The position numbers were made by a program, and so were the translations under genes. The notes beneath the pieces are model-generated. The model searched no databases. It was not told the DNA's origin and worked only from the letters and a program-made list of their open reading frames with translations. From positions 1-13,431 of the forward strand of contig CAIRRW010000023.1 of NCBI GenBank assembly GCA_903881065.1: a stretch of DNA of 13,431 bases. Direction: 5' to 3'. Positions 1 through 7,607 of this stretch are shown here, one piece after another. Every line of letters starts with the position of its first letter. The stretch's first letter is position 1. This DNA comes from an uncultured Bacteroidota bacterium. Its GTDB lineage: Bacteria > Bacteroidota > Bacteroidia > 2-12-FULL-35-15.

Positions 1-2322
1 AGCGGAATTGTACCTGTTGGCGGCGTTGCCCCATATAGTTATCTGTGGATAACAGGCGGACAAGCAACACCTGCATTATCTAATTTATGTGCGGGAACTT
101 ATTTTGTACAGATAACAGATGCCAATGGCTGTTCACTAATTGATTCGGTGGTAATCACACAGCCAGTTCAGATGAATGCTAATCCTACTTTCACTGCACC
201 ATCTTGCAGCGCATGTGATGGCAGTGTTTCCATCAATCCAAATGGATGTGCCGGCGCAATTGCTGTATTATGGAATACCGGCTCATCTGCTTTGACCTTA
301 AATAATTTATGTGCCGGAGTTTATTCTGTTCAGTTAACCTGCTCTAATGGATGTTCTCAAAATGTGACTATTCCTTTGAGCAGCCAGACAGGTCCTACGC
401 TTGCTGTGGCTACTACTCCTGTTAGCTGCAACGGATTATGTGATGGAACGGCAACTGTAACTGCTACTAATGGTGTTGCTCCTTACTCCTATGTATGGGA
501 TAATATTCCACCTTCAGGTAGTCCTATCGCTAATGCACTTTGTGCAGGCAACTATGTGGTAGAAGTTACCAGCAACAATGGTTGTGTAACCATTGCTAAT
601 GCTACCATTACTCAGCCGGCACCATTAGGATTGAGTTTGGCAAATGTAATTAACCCTACTTGCAGTGGAAGCGGCGACGGTTCTATTACTGCTATTCCTT
701 CGGGAGGTTCTCCTGCATATACTTATTCATGGGCGCCTTACGGAGGCACAGCAGTTACAGCAGTTGGTTTATCTCTTGGTGCATTTACATTGACACTTAC
801 CGATGCGAATGGTTGCACTGCCATACAAACAACAAACGTAAATTCACCTGCACCATTAACCATAAGCAGTACAGTTACTTCTCCAAGTTGCAACTCTCTT
901 TCTAATGGAGCTATCAGTTTAACTGTTGGCGGCGGAACTCCCGGATACACCTATCAATGGAGTGGAGCATCATCAGCAACTACACAAAATATAAATGGGA
1001 TAAATGCCGGAACATATAGTGTAACAGTTACCGATAATCATCTTTGTACTATCTCGGATACAGTTATTATCACGCCGGCTCAGATAGTTATTGCGCATGC
1101 AGGCAATGATACTACCTTCTGTTCATCCGGTGCTATTAGTTTGAATGCTTCCGGAAGCGTTGGCGGACTTAATTATCACTGGTTTCAATTGCCTGGAAGC
1201 ACGCCTGTTGGTAATACTATGTTTATCAATATTACGCCTCCAACAGGAACTACAAATTATTATGTAACGGTTGATAATGGTACCGGATGTTCATCTAATG
1301 ATACTGTTGCGGTTACTTCTACTGCTCTGCCTATAGCTCATGCAGGCAATGATGTATTCAATTGTAATCCAACGCCTACTTTATTAAACGCAAGTACAAG
1401 TGTAAATGCCGCCGGATATCAATGGTTTGTGCTTCCGGCAGGTACAAGTATAAGTAATAGTGATACAGTTACCGTTAATCCGCCTGCCGGAACCACCAGT
1501 TACTATGTATCTGTTAATAATAGCAGTGGTTGCGTTTCCACGGATACTATAAATGTGGTAGTTAATCCACAAGTTATTGCACATGCAGGTAGAGACACCA
1601 CCTTTTGTCAGCCTAGCTCCATATTATTAGATGGTTCCGGAAGTACCGGCAATATTACTTCTTATCAATGGTTCCAAGTACCGGCAACAAATATTGGAAG
1701 TACGGTAACTGCTACTTTTACGCCTCCGGCAGGCACTACCAGTTATTATATTCAAGTGGCAAACGCGGCAGGTTGTTCCAGTACCGATACTTTAAATGTT
1801 ACTGCCAACCCAATTCCTTTTGTTAATGCAGGTTCAAACACAGTGATATTCCAGGGAAACAGTACTACTCTCGGCGGTAGCCCTACCGGACCTAATGGCG
1901 CTATTTATTTGTGGAGCCCTTCTACCGGATTGAACGATTCGATACTTGCCAATCCTACTGCTACACCTACTACTACCACAACGTATACTGTACTCGTAAC
2001 TTCTACACAGGGATGTGTGGGAAGCGGTGAGATTATAGTAACTGTGGCACCTACTATTGTTTACGGGGATGGTATTTCTCCGAACGGAGATGGTGTAAAT
2101 GATGTATGGCAGATTGATAACATTGAGAAATTCCCTAATTGTGTGGTGGAAATATATAATCGCTGGGGCGAACTATTGTTTCAATCCGTGGGTTATATTA
2201 ATAAGTGGGACGGCACATTTAAAAGCAAGCCACTGCCTGTTGGAACGTACTATTATATAATTAATTTGAACGATCCTTTATATCCGGACGTTTTAACGGG
2301 GCCAATTACTATATTGAGATAA
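1..2322 (+). CDS. Large secreted adhesin-like protein with SprB repeats and type B T9SS C-terminal domain (5' partial)
   Basis: The frame is open from the first base, so the gene begins outside the window; 773 residues are visible. Residues 1 to about 363 form about five SprB-type repeats, each with a G-x-P-Y-x-Y-x-W core, a (C/N)AG-x-Y strand and a D-x-NGC-type end. Residues 364-687 form four Ig/PKD-like repeats with an exact 81-residue register; the first three start IAHAG. From about residue 688 (DGISPNGDGVNDVW, then YNRWGELLF, KWDGTF and PVGTYYY) comes a gliding-motility-associated/CHU_C domain, the type B signal of the type IX secretion system. Such proteins are exported across the outer membrane and held at the surface, often as adhesins. 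The ligand cannot be inferred. The PorP/SprF-family gene 33 nt downstream fits a secretion partner. Cysteine pairs in the repeats suggest disulfides. The full length is unknown. Confidence 0.93.
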   Translation, partial: SGIVPVGGVAPYSYLWITGGQATPALSNLCAGTYFVQITDANGCSLIDSVVITQPVQMNANPTFTAPSCSACDGSVSINPNGCAGAIAVLWNTGSSALTLNNLCAGVYSVQLTCSNGCSQNVTIPLSSQTGPTLAVATTPVSCNGLCDGTATVTATNGVAPYSYVWDNIPPSGSPIANALCAGNYVVEVTSNNGCVTIANATITQPAPLGLSLANVINPTCSGSGDGSITAIPSGGSPAYTYSWAPYGGTAVTAVGLSLGAFTLTLTDANGCTAIQTTNVNSPAPLTISSTVTSPSCNSLSNGAISLTVGGGTPGYTYQWSGASSATTQNINGINAGTYSVTVTDNHLCTISDTVIITPAQIVIAHAGNDTTFCSSGAISLNASGSVGGLNYHWFQLPGSTPVGNTMFINITPPTGTTNYYVTVDNGTGCSSNDTVAVTSTALPIAHAGNDVFNCNPTPTLLNASTSVNAAGYQWFVLPAGTSISNSDTVTVNPPAGTTSYYVSVNNSSGCVSTDTINVVVNPQVIAHAGRDTTFCQPSSILLDGSGSTGNITSYQWFQVPATNIGSTVTATFTPPAGTTSYYIQVANAAGCSSTDTLNVTANPIPFVNAGSNTVIFQGNSTTLGGSPTGPNGAIYLWSPSTGLNDSILANPTATPTTTTTYTVLVTSTQGCVGSGEIIVTVAPTIVYGDGISPNGDGVNDVWQIDNIEKFPNCVVEIYNRWGELLFQSVGYINKWDGTFKSKPLPVGTYYYIINLNDPLYPDVLTGPITILR
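1090..2055 (+). repeat. Four tandem Ig/PKD-like protein repeats, 243-nt period
   Basis: Repeat units start at 1090, 1333, 1576 and 1819, each exactly 243 nt (81 codons) after the last. The first three open with codons for IAHAG followed by N/R-D, and the fourth with FVNAG. Each carries a Y-x-W core, and the first three share a PP-x-GTT-x-YYV-type strand and a GC-x-S-x-DT ending. The fourth is the most diverged and leads into the secretion domain. The DNA has diverged, so these are old protein-level duplications and not a recent DNA repeat array. Confidence 0.9.
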
Positions 2323-2355
2323 TGGTTTCGGGGCAATAGAAATTAAAAACACAGA

Positions 2356-3255
2356 ATGAAAAAAGTTATATTCATAGTATTATTATTTGCTTCGCGAACC
2401 ATAGCACAGCAGTTGCCGCAATACAGCAATTATATGATTAATGATTATGCTTTGAACCCCGCCATTGGTGGTAGTAATCCGTATTTCGAAGCTAAATCCA
2501 ACAATAGATATCAATGGATTGGCATTACTGATGCTCCACGGACGTATGTGCTAAGTGTTGACGGGCCAACTAAATCATTGAACATGGGCTTGGGTGGTAT
2601 ACTGTTTACTGACATTGTGGGACCTACGCGAAGAACAGGTTTTTATTTATCTTATGCATATCATTTAAAAGTGGCGGATAAAGTTAGAGTATCACTTGGC
2701 TTATCCGCAGGGATATTGCAGTTTATGGTGGACGCATCGAAAATTCAATTGCACGACCCAAGTGATATGGTGATAAGCAATGGTGTTCAATCTGTGCTGA
2801 TGCCTGATTTTGGCGCGGGAATCTATGCTTATTCTACCGATAAAAAATGGTATGCCGGCGCATCGGTGCCTCAAATATTACAGGAACAGATTAAGTTTTT
2901 TAATGCGCAGACTTCTTCCCTGAGCACGCTTGCTACACATATGTATATTACCGGTGGATACCGATTTACGCTTAATGATGATTTCAAATTAGAGCCTTCA
3001 GCATGTATTAAATTTGTGAATCCTGCACCGGTGCAAGTTGATATTGGAGTGCGTGCATTATATAAAGATATGATTTGGCTTGGTACTTCGTATCGTTCCA
3101 TGGATGCTGTGTCCGCGATGATTGGTTATACGCTGATGCAGAATATAACCTTCGCTTATTCATATGATTTTACCACCACTGATATCCGCAAATACAGCTC
3201 GGGTACTCACGAACTAATGATTGGCATTAAATTTAATAAGTCGATTAAGAAGTAA
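2356..3255 (+). CDS. PorP/SprF-family type IX secretion membrane protein
   Basis: A 299-residue protein with a signal peptide (MKK, then a hydrophobic stretch, likely cleaved after TIA near residue 17). The mature start, QQLPQYSNYM-x-N-x-YALNPAIGGS, is the hallmark of the PorP/SprF family. Alternating short strands (GLGGILFTD, RTGFYLSYAYHL, GMGL-type turns, ITGGYRF) fit an outer-membrane beta-barrel, and the length is typical. In Flavobacterium johnsoniae, SprF is needed for secretion of the type B cargo SprB, and PorP-like genes commonly sit directly downstream of type B cargo genes, as here. It is probably co-transcribed with the preceding gene, because the 33-nt gap shows no promoter or terminator. 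The start is the ATG just before the signal peptide, and there is no Shine-Dalgarno site, as usual for the phylum. That it serves the adjacent cargo is inferred. Confidence 0.93.
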   Translation: MKKVIFIVLLFASRTIAQQLPQYSNYMINDYALNPAIGGSNPYFEAKSNNRYQWIGITDAPRTYVLSVDGPTKSLNMGLGGILFTDIVGPTRRTGFYLSYAYHLKVADKVRVSLGLSAGILQFMVDASKIQLHDPSDMVISNGVQSVLMPDFGAGIYAYSTDKKWYAGASVPQILQEQIKFFNAQTSSLSTLATHMYITGGYRFTLNDDFKLEPSACIKFVNPAPVQVDIGVRALYKDMIWLGTSYRSMDAVSAMIGYTLMQNITFAYSYDFTTTDIRKYSSGTHELMIGIKFNKSIKK

Positions 3256-3300
3256 CTGCCACTTCTATATTTTATCTCCGGAATTAATATTATTTATTTT

Positions 3301-3327
3301 AGATTCTTCGCTTCGCTCTGAATGACA
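3301..3327 (+). repeat. REP-like dispersed element (AGATTCTTCGCTTCGCTCTGAATGACA-type)
   Basis: The 27 nt begin AGATTCTTCGCTTCGC and end CTGAATGACA, with an internal CTTCG direct repeat. From memory, the family whose reverse strand reads TGTCATTC-(T/A)GAGCGAAGCGAAGAAT is scattered in intergenic DNA of many bacterial genomes. Only one copy is seen here, just after the porP-like stop codon, so its repeat nature cannot be shown from this window. Confidence 0.5.
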
Positions 3328-3344
3328 AGTTCTGTTTATTTTGT

Positions 3345-3361
3345 GGGAAGGAGAGGGGAGG
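3345..3361 (+). other. 17-nt purine-only, G-rich run
   Basis: GGGAAGGAGAGGGGAGG stands out in this AT-rich intergenic DNA. It has four G-runs of at least two bases with loops of 1-3 nt, so a two-layer G-quadruplex is conceivable. It also resembles the AGGAGAGGG half of another common dispersed intergenic repeat, which would make it the remnant of a second repeat next to the one at 3301. No function is shown. Confidence 0.35.
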
Positions 3362-3430
3362 CTATGGGTTGAGTTGAATACCGATATCACAATATATAAA
3401 TGCCGATATCCTTACATGTAAAAGTTTTAT

Positions 3431-3438
3431 TAGCTTTG
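3431..3438 (+). promoter_or_regulatory. Bacteroidota -7 box (TAnnTTTG) for the methyltransferase gene
   Basis: TAGCTTTG matches the -7 consensus TAnnTTTG of the Bacteroidota primary sigma factor at all fixed positions. No clear TTTG -33 element is seen at the usual spacing. The predicted transcript would begin near 3445, giving a leader of about 68 nt before the methyltransferase ATG at 3513. A lone match of this size can occur by chance. Confidence 0.4.
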
Positions 3439-3444
3439 TTTCGG

Positions 3445-3525
3445 ATGTCAAAACAAATAGTTAAAGCCGATAAAACAATTGAAACTACTATTGGCATTGG
3501 TGACCTGAAAATATGGACGGAATAG
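3445..3525 (+). CDS. Possible 26-codon upstream ORF overlapping the methyltransferase start
   Basis: An ATG at 3445 opens a 26-codon frame (starting MSKQIVKADK, ending DLKIWTE) that stops at 3523-3525 and overlaps the methyltransferase start by 13 nt in another frame. It begins almost where the box at 3431 predicts the transcript to start, so it could be a leaderless upstream ORF whose translation is coupled to the next gene. It could equally be chance, or the true N-terminus separated by a frameshift. No family is recognised. Confidence 0.2.
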   Translation: MSKQIVKADKTIETTIGIGDLKIWTE

Positions 3526-4586
3526 AAAACGAAGAAGCAAACATAGCTTTTACCAGAGGGAGAATATATGCAAATATAGGCTCTAAATCTGGACCTAAAA
3601 ACTATGAGAATGTTATTCCGTGGAATGTACAGGGATTGATTGCCGGCACTAATGGAACGCATTATCTGAACCGTATAGGCAAGCTAAAGGAATATCCTGT
3701 TTACGAATTACCTGTGGATAAAGTAAAAGGCGACCATCTGATGCTTGATATCGGCTGTGGATGGGGACGATGGCTTACTTCGGGCGCCAATAAAGGATAT
3801 ATTCCTATCGGTGTGGATATTAAATTAAACTTATGTCATGCTTCTTTATTGGTAATGAAAACTCAGAACGTCACTGGATATGCTGTTTCTGCCGACCTTA
3901 CCAATATGCCTTTCAAGGATAATATTTTTGATTTGGTTTGGTCATTCAGTGTGATCCAACATACCCATTATGAGCGTATGGTGAACTGTCTGCAACGAAT
4001 AAATTCAGTACTTACCAACGAAGGATTTACTCTTCTTGAATTTCCGAATAAGAATGGATTTAGAAATAGAAAGATTGTTTCGAACCAAAGCATTGATGAG
4101 ATTAATAACTATAATAGTTGGTGCGTACGTTATTATACTCCGGCAGAATATGAAACTATTGTGAGTAAATTTCTATCTCATTATTCATTTTATAATCATA
4201 GTTTTTTGGGCATCGGAGTATTAAAGGAAGATTTGAAATATGTTTCCTTAAGCAATAAAATTAAATGCGCCATTTCACTGTTTTGTTCGGCCGCCACCAA
4301 TGTAATACCCAACATGAAAAACTATTCTGACAGCATATATATACATGCTTCCAAAAAAGAAACATCAACTAAAGACACTGACATTAGTAAGTTCCTGAAA
4401 CTACATCATTCTAATCCGGGAGACAATCTTAATATTGTATCCTTACTTAAATGTCCGAAATATGGAGGTGATTTGGAGGTGAGTGAAGACCGTAAAAAGC
4501 TTATTTCAATTGAAGCCGGCGTTTATTATCCTGTTGAAAAGGATGTTCCGATATTGGTTAAGAGCGAAGCAGTTTCGATGAGCTGA
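3513..4586 (+). CDS. Class I SAM-dependent methyltransferase with degenerate Trm112-like C-terminal domain
   Basis: A 357-residue protein. Residues 78-87 (LDIGCGWGRW) are the SAM-binding motif I, VDI at 101-103 is the acidic end of strand 2, and residues 127-150 (ADLTNMPF, then FDLVWSFSVIQH) form the Methyltransf_11 core. The C-terminus (about 310-349: LLKCPKYGGDLE, then YYPVEKDVPILV) matches Trm112-like zinc-ribbon domains. However, only Cys314 of the usual two CxxC pairs remains (CPKY, with no second pair), so zinc binding is probably lost. An in-frame stop at 3501 makes the ATG at 3513 the first available start. The substrate is unknown: related proteins act on small molecules, lipids, sugars or RNA, and no neighbouring pathway gene narrows this. 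It stands alone on its strand, with a promoter-like box upstream and the ABC exporter gene convergent downstream. Confidence 0.85.
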   Translation: MDGIENEEANIAFTRGRIYANIGSKSGPKNYENVIPWNVQGLIAGTNGTHYLNRIGKLKEYPVYELPVDKVKGDHLMLDIGCGWGRWLTSGANKGYIPIGVDIKLNLCHASLLVMKTQNVTGYAVSADLTNMPFKDNIFDLVWSFSVIQHTHYERMVNCLQRINSVLTNEGFTLLEFPNKNGFRNRKIVSNQSIDEINNYNSWCVRYYTPAEYETIVSKFLSHYSFYNHSFLGIGVLKEDLKYVSLSNKIKCAISLFCSAATNVIPNMKNYSDSIYIHASKKETSTKDTDISKFLKLHHSNPGDNLNIVSLLKCPKYGGDLEVSEDRKKLISIEAGVYYPVEKDVPILVKSEAVSMS

Positions 4587-4671
4587 CAAAAACATTCCGA
4601 CTAAAATTATTCAGTACCAGAAGATTTAGACTCATATAGCAAACCGCTGTACTGTTGATTAGTGCTGCACA

Positions 4672-6447
4672 TTAAACACTTATCTTTTCTTCATCTTTAA
4701 ATTGCAGCTCAAACAAACGTTTATATTGTCCGTTAAGTTTAAGTAATTCCTGATGATTGCCTACTTCAATTATCTCGCCTTTATCCATCACAATAATTTT
4801 ATCAGCTTTCTGAATGGTTGCTAATCGATGAGCAATGATAATGGATGTGCGACCTTTGGTGAGTATATCAATTGCTGTCTGGATAAGCTTTTCCGATTCT
4901 GTATCGATGGAAGAAGTTGCCTCATCCAATACTAAAATGCGCGGATTGTATACGTAAGCCCGAATAAAAGAAATCAATTGTCGTTGCCCAACAGATAACA
5001 TCGCGCCGCGCTCCATTGCATTGTAATCATAACCATTTGGGAGCTTCGAAATAAACTCATCTGCGCCCACAATCTTTGCTGATTCAATAATTTTCTCTCT
5101 TGAAATCTCCGGATTATTAAGTGAAATATTATTTGCCAATGAGTCAGAAAATAAAAATACATCTTGCAGCACCACACCTATATTTTTACGCAGTGAAGAA
5201 AGTTCATAGTCGCGCACATCAATACCATCAATAGTTATAGAACCTTTATTATATTCATAAAAACGATTAAGTAAGTTGATAATGGAAGATTTACCTGCAC
5301 CTGTGGCACCTACCAACGCTACTGTTTCACCTTCTTTCACCGAGAAAGATACGTTTTTCAACACCCAGTCTTCTTCACTATAAGCAAGCCATACATTTTT
5401 CAGCTCCACATTACCTTTTATTTCGGCCGCATTATGTTTTCCTTTATTTTCAATAATTTCTTTTGTATCAAGCACTTTAAAAACCCTGTCGGAAGATACC
5501 ATACCCATCTGAAGTGTATTAAATCTATCCGCCAATTGACGTATCGGACGGAACATCATGTTTAAAAACATAATAAATTCAACTAGTTGTCCCATCGAAG
5601 TTATATTCTGAAGAATTTCTCGTCCTCCCCACCACACAAGCAATCCAAGTGATGTCGACGATAGTATTTCTACCACAGGAAAGAATATGGAGTACGCCTT
5701 TATGGAACGGATATTTGCATCGCGGTGTTTCTTATTTATTTCATCGAACTTATTCATTTCCGATTTCTCACGATTAAATATCTGCACAATGTTCATTCCG
5801 GTGATATGCTCTTGTACGAAGGCATTTAATCGTGCTACTTGTGTACGAACATCCTGAAAAGAAGCCGCAACAGCCTTTTTAAATATATAAGTGGCAATTA
5901 ATAGCACCGGTATTGGTATCAGCACAATCAAGGTGAGTCGATAATTCAAGAAAAGCATTACTCCAAGTATCACAAACAACTTTAATAAATCGCCAATGAT
6001 GGATATTAATCCATCTGAGAACATATCTGCTACCACTTCAATATCAGATACAGCACGAGTTACAAGAGTTCCTATCGGAGTATTATCATAATACTTAAGC
6101 CGCAAACCTGATATGTGTTTGTATAATTGAATACGTAAATCCTTGATGATATTTTGTCCCAAACGATTAGTTAAAAACGAATCCGAGAACTGCATACCTG
6201 CTTCCAGTATTAATAATCCTACAAGCAGCATAGTCATATTCAACAGCATTGGTGCATTATGTTTCGCCACGAAATTGTCGAATGTATATTGTATTAATAT
6301 AGGCCGCACCGGTGATAGAAATGCGAACGTAATCGTTGCTAAAACAGCTAATGCGAAGTTTCCTTTATAGAATCTGGCATAACAAAGTATTCGTTTTAGT
6401 ATTGAAAAATCAACTGTTTTACCTGTTATTTTATTTTCTTTTGACAT
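4672..6447 (-). CDS. ABC exporter, fused membrane and ATPase half-transporter (MsbA/MDR-like)
   Basis: A 591-residue half-transporter that would work as a homodimer in the inner membrane. Residues about 20-310 hold the type I exporter membrane domain, with hydrophobic segments near 30-55, 70-90, 145-190 and 255-300. The nucleotide-binding domain is complete: A-loop Tyr356 likely, Walker A GATGAGKSS at 380-388, Q-loop Gln428, signature LSVGQ at 484-488, Walker B ILVLDEA at 504-510 with catalytic Glu509, D-loop SSID, and H-loop His540. The signature has V instead of the common G in LSGGQ, a tolerated variant. The substrate could be a lipid, peptide or drug, and nothing adjacent decides it. The gene lies 59 nt downstream of truA on the same strand, so co-transcription is likely. 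There is no clear terminator in the 85-nt gap to the convergent methyltransferase gene. Confidence 0.95.
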   Translation of the reverse strand: MSKENKITGKTVDFSILKRILCYARFYKGNFALAVLATITFAFLSPVRPILIQYTFDNFVAKHNAPMLLNMTMLLVGLLILEAGMQFSDSFLTNRLGQNIIKDLRIQLYKHISGLRLKYYDNTPIGTLVTRAVSDIEVVADMFSDGLISIIGDLLKLFVILGVMLFLNYRLTLIVLIPIPVLLIATYIFKKAVAASFQDVRTQVARLNAFVQEHITGMNIVQIFNREKSEMNKFDEINKKHRDANIRSIKAYSIFFPVVEILSSTSLGLLVWWGGREILQNITSMGQLVEFIMFLNMMFRPIRQLADRFNTLQMGMVSSDRVFKVLDTKEIIENKGKHNAAEIKGNVELKNVWLAYSEEDWVLKNVSFSVKEGETVALVGATGAGKSSIINLLNRFYEYNKGSITIDGIDVRDYELSSLRKNIGVVLQDVFLFSDSLANNISLNNPEISREKIIESAKIVGADEFISKLPNGYDYNAMERGAMLSVGQRQLISFIRAYVYNPRILVLDEATSSIDTESEKLIQTAIDILTKGRTSIIIAHRLATIQKADKIIVMDKGEIIEVGNHQELLKLNGQYKRLFELQFKDEEKISV

Positions 6448-6506
6448 TGTTCTAATTAAACTATTGGAAGACGAGCCACCATTTATCCTTCTTCCTTACT
6501 CACACC

Positions 6507-7277
6507 TCAAATTTTTTCAATCCCATATTTGTATTCAATTTTCATCAAATACAATCCGCATGCAGGTACCGACAGTCCTGCCTCGGAACGTGTTTTACTC
6601 TCAATCACCTTCCTGAATTGCTCCAATGATATTTTGCCTTTCCCTACCTTTAGTATTGTTCCAACAATAGCACGTACCATGTCTCTTAAAAATCTGTTTG
6701 CTGAGATTGTGAATACTATAAAATTATCATCTTCATGCCATTCCGCCTGGTAAAGTTTACAAATATTGGTTTTGTTTTGTGTATTACTTTTCGCGAATGC
6801 TGAAAAGTCCTCATATTCAAACAAAATCTGCGATGCTTTGTTCATAGCCTCCACATCCAACTTTCCATACAGGAAATATGCTTTATCTATTTCAAAAGGA
6901 TTCTTCTTTTTTGTAATCACATATTCATATGTCCGCCGAAATGCATCATAACGAGCAGATGCTTTATCATTTACTTTAAATATCCGTTGTATTGCTATGT
7001 CCTTTGGCAGTGCATGATTAAATTTAAGAATCCAATGATCGTGATTTTCAATTAAATCTTCTTTGGTGGTATCAAAATGAGCAAAGTATTGTTTCGCATG
7101 AACCCCTGTATCTGTCCGTCCGCAACCCATTACAGTAATTTGTTCATTCAGTAATCGTGACAGCATTTCGTTGAGGGTTTGCTGCACAGTATGTTTAGAG
7201 TTTTTTTGCACCTGCCAACCACTATATGCGGTTCCATTATAGGAAAACTGAAGAAAAAAGCGTTTGGTATCGGACAT
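6507..7277 (-). CDS. truA: tRNA pseudouridine(38-40) synthase TruA
   Basis: TruA converts uridines 38-40 of the tRNA anticodon arm to pseudouridine. With the start chosen here the protein has 256 residues, normal for the family. The N-terminus (KRFFLQFSYNGTAYSGWQ) is the expected first strand. GRTDTGVHA at 53-61 contains the catalytic Asp56, equivalent to Asp60 of the E. coli enzyme. The DAFRRTYEY segment and the C-terminal NRFLRDMVRAIVGT region are also diagnostic. The frame stays open to an ATG at 7349, but the extra 24 residues do not look like TruA, and a TAnnTTTG box at 7297-7304 lies between the two starts, favouring 7277 (or an ATG at 7283). The ABC exporter gene follows 59 nt downstream, probably in the same transcript. 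I see no functional link beyond operon sharing. Confidence 0.95.
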   Translation of the reverse strand: MSDTKRFFLQFSYNGTAYSGWQVQKNSKHTVQQTLNEMLSRLLNEQITVMGCGRTDTGVHAKQYFAHFDTTKEDLIENHDHWILKFNHALPKDIAIQRIFKVNDKASARYDAFRRTYEYVITKKKNPFEIDKAYFLYGKLDVEAMNKASQILFEYEDFSAFAKSNTQNKTNICKLYQAEWHEDDNFIVFTISANRFLRDMVRAIVGTILKVGKGKISLEQFRKVIESKTRSEAGLSVPACGLYLMKIEYKYGIEKI

Positions 7278-7296
7278 ATACATATTAAAACAAGCA

Positions 7297-7304
7297 CAAA
7301 GGTA
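7297..7304 (-). promoter_or_regulatory. Bacteroidota -7 box for truA
   Basis: On the minus strand TACCTTTG matches TAnnTTTG exactly. It would start transcription near 7290, only 7-13 nt before the ATGs at 7283 and 7277. No good -33 TTTG is seen upstream. Its position supports the shorter TruA start. Confidence 0.4.
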
Positions 7305-7367
7305 GGTTAATTTGGGCAGGATTTGTCGAATCGAGTTGCCTAAACTCAATATAATTACAACATATTT

Positions 7368-7442
7368 TTAAGCAGTTAATTTTTCTGTAATATTGATATA
7401 TAAAGAGGTATCTTTCATTTGATTCATAATAACTTTACACAT
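7368..7442 (-). CDS. Possible 24-residue small protein or leader peptide with ideal Shine-Dalgarno site
   Basis: On the minus strand an ATG at 7442 opens a 24-codon frame (starts MCKVIMNQMK, ends NITEKLTA, stop TAA at 7370-7368). AGGAGGTGAT (7455-7446) precedes it, a full match to the 16S rRNA tail, with 7 nt between AGGAGG and ATG, which is ideal spacing. Bacteroidota rarely use such sites, so this is remarkable, or accidental. The frame is open for another 18 codons upstream to a TAA near 7499 but has no other ATG, so it could also be the remnant of a longer gene in which the site is merely coding sequence. It lies about 90 nt upstream of the TruA start in the same direction and could act as a leader peptide. 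No family is recognised. Confidence 0.3.
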   Translation of the reverse strand: MCKVIMNQMKDTSLYINITEKLTA

Positions 7443-7547
7443 ATTATCACCTCCTAATGAATTATAACCATATTGAATTTCAACTGCATTACAATATTAA
7501 GAATTATACGCTATATCAATAAATGGGATGAGAATATTAAAAAATGT

Positions 7548-7577
7548 TTTGTCACATTAAAAATTTAGCTACATTTG
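7548..7577 (+). promoter_or_regulatory. Bacteroidota promoter of tRNA-Glu (TTTG, 18 bp, TACATTTG)
   Basis: TTTG at 7548-7551 and TACATTTG at 7570-7577 match the -33 (TTTG) and -7 (TAnnTTTG) elements, with 18 bp between them, close to the known spacing. Transcription would start near 7584, about 25 nt before the tRNA. This is the best promoter match in the window. Confidence 0.75.
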
Positions 7578-7607
7578 CACTCCCAAAAAAAGAATAATAT
7601 TTTTTTT

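Noticed and set aside
148..2322. The left-edge protein starting at a GTG at position 148
   Set aside because: Codons 1-49 of the same frame continue the SprB-type repeat in register, so the gene runs in from outside the window.
1..2322. CRISPR-like or recent tandem DNA array because of the many repeats
   Set aside because: Similarity is at protein level only; there are no identical short repeats with regular spacers.
4612..4655. Inverted repeat CAGTAC/GTACTG between the methyltransferase and ABC exporter genes
   Set aside because: Only 6 bp with a 32-nt loop and no U-tract; too weak to call a terminator.
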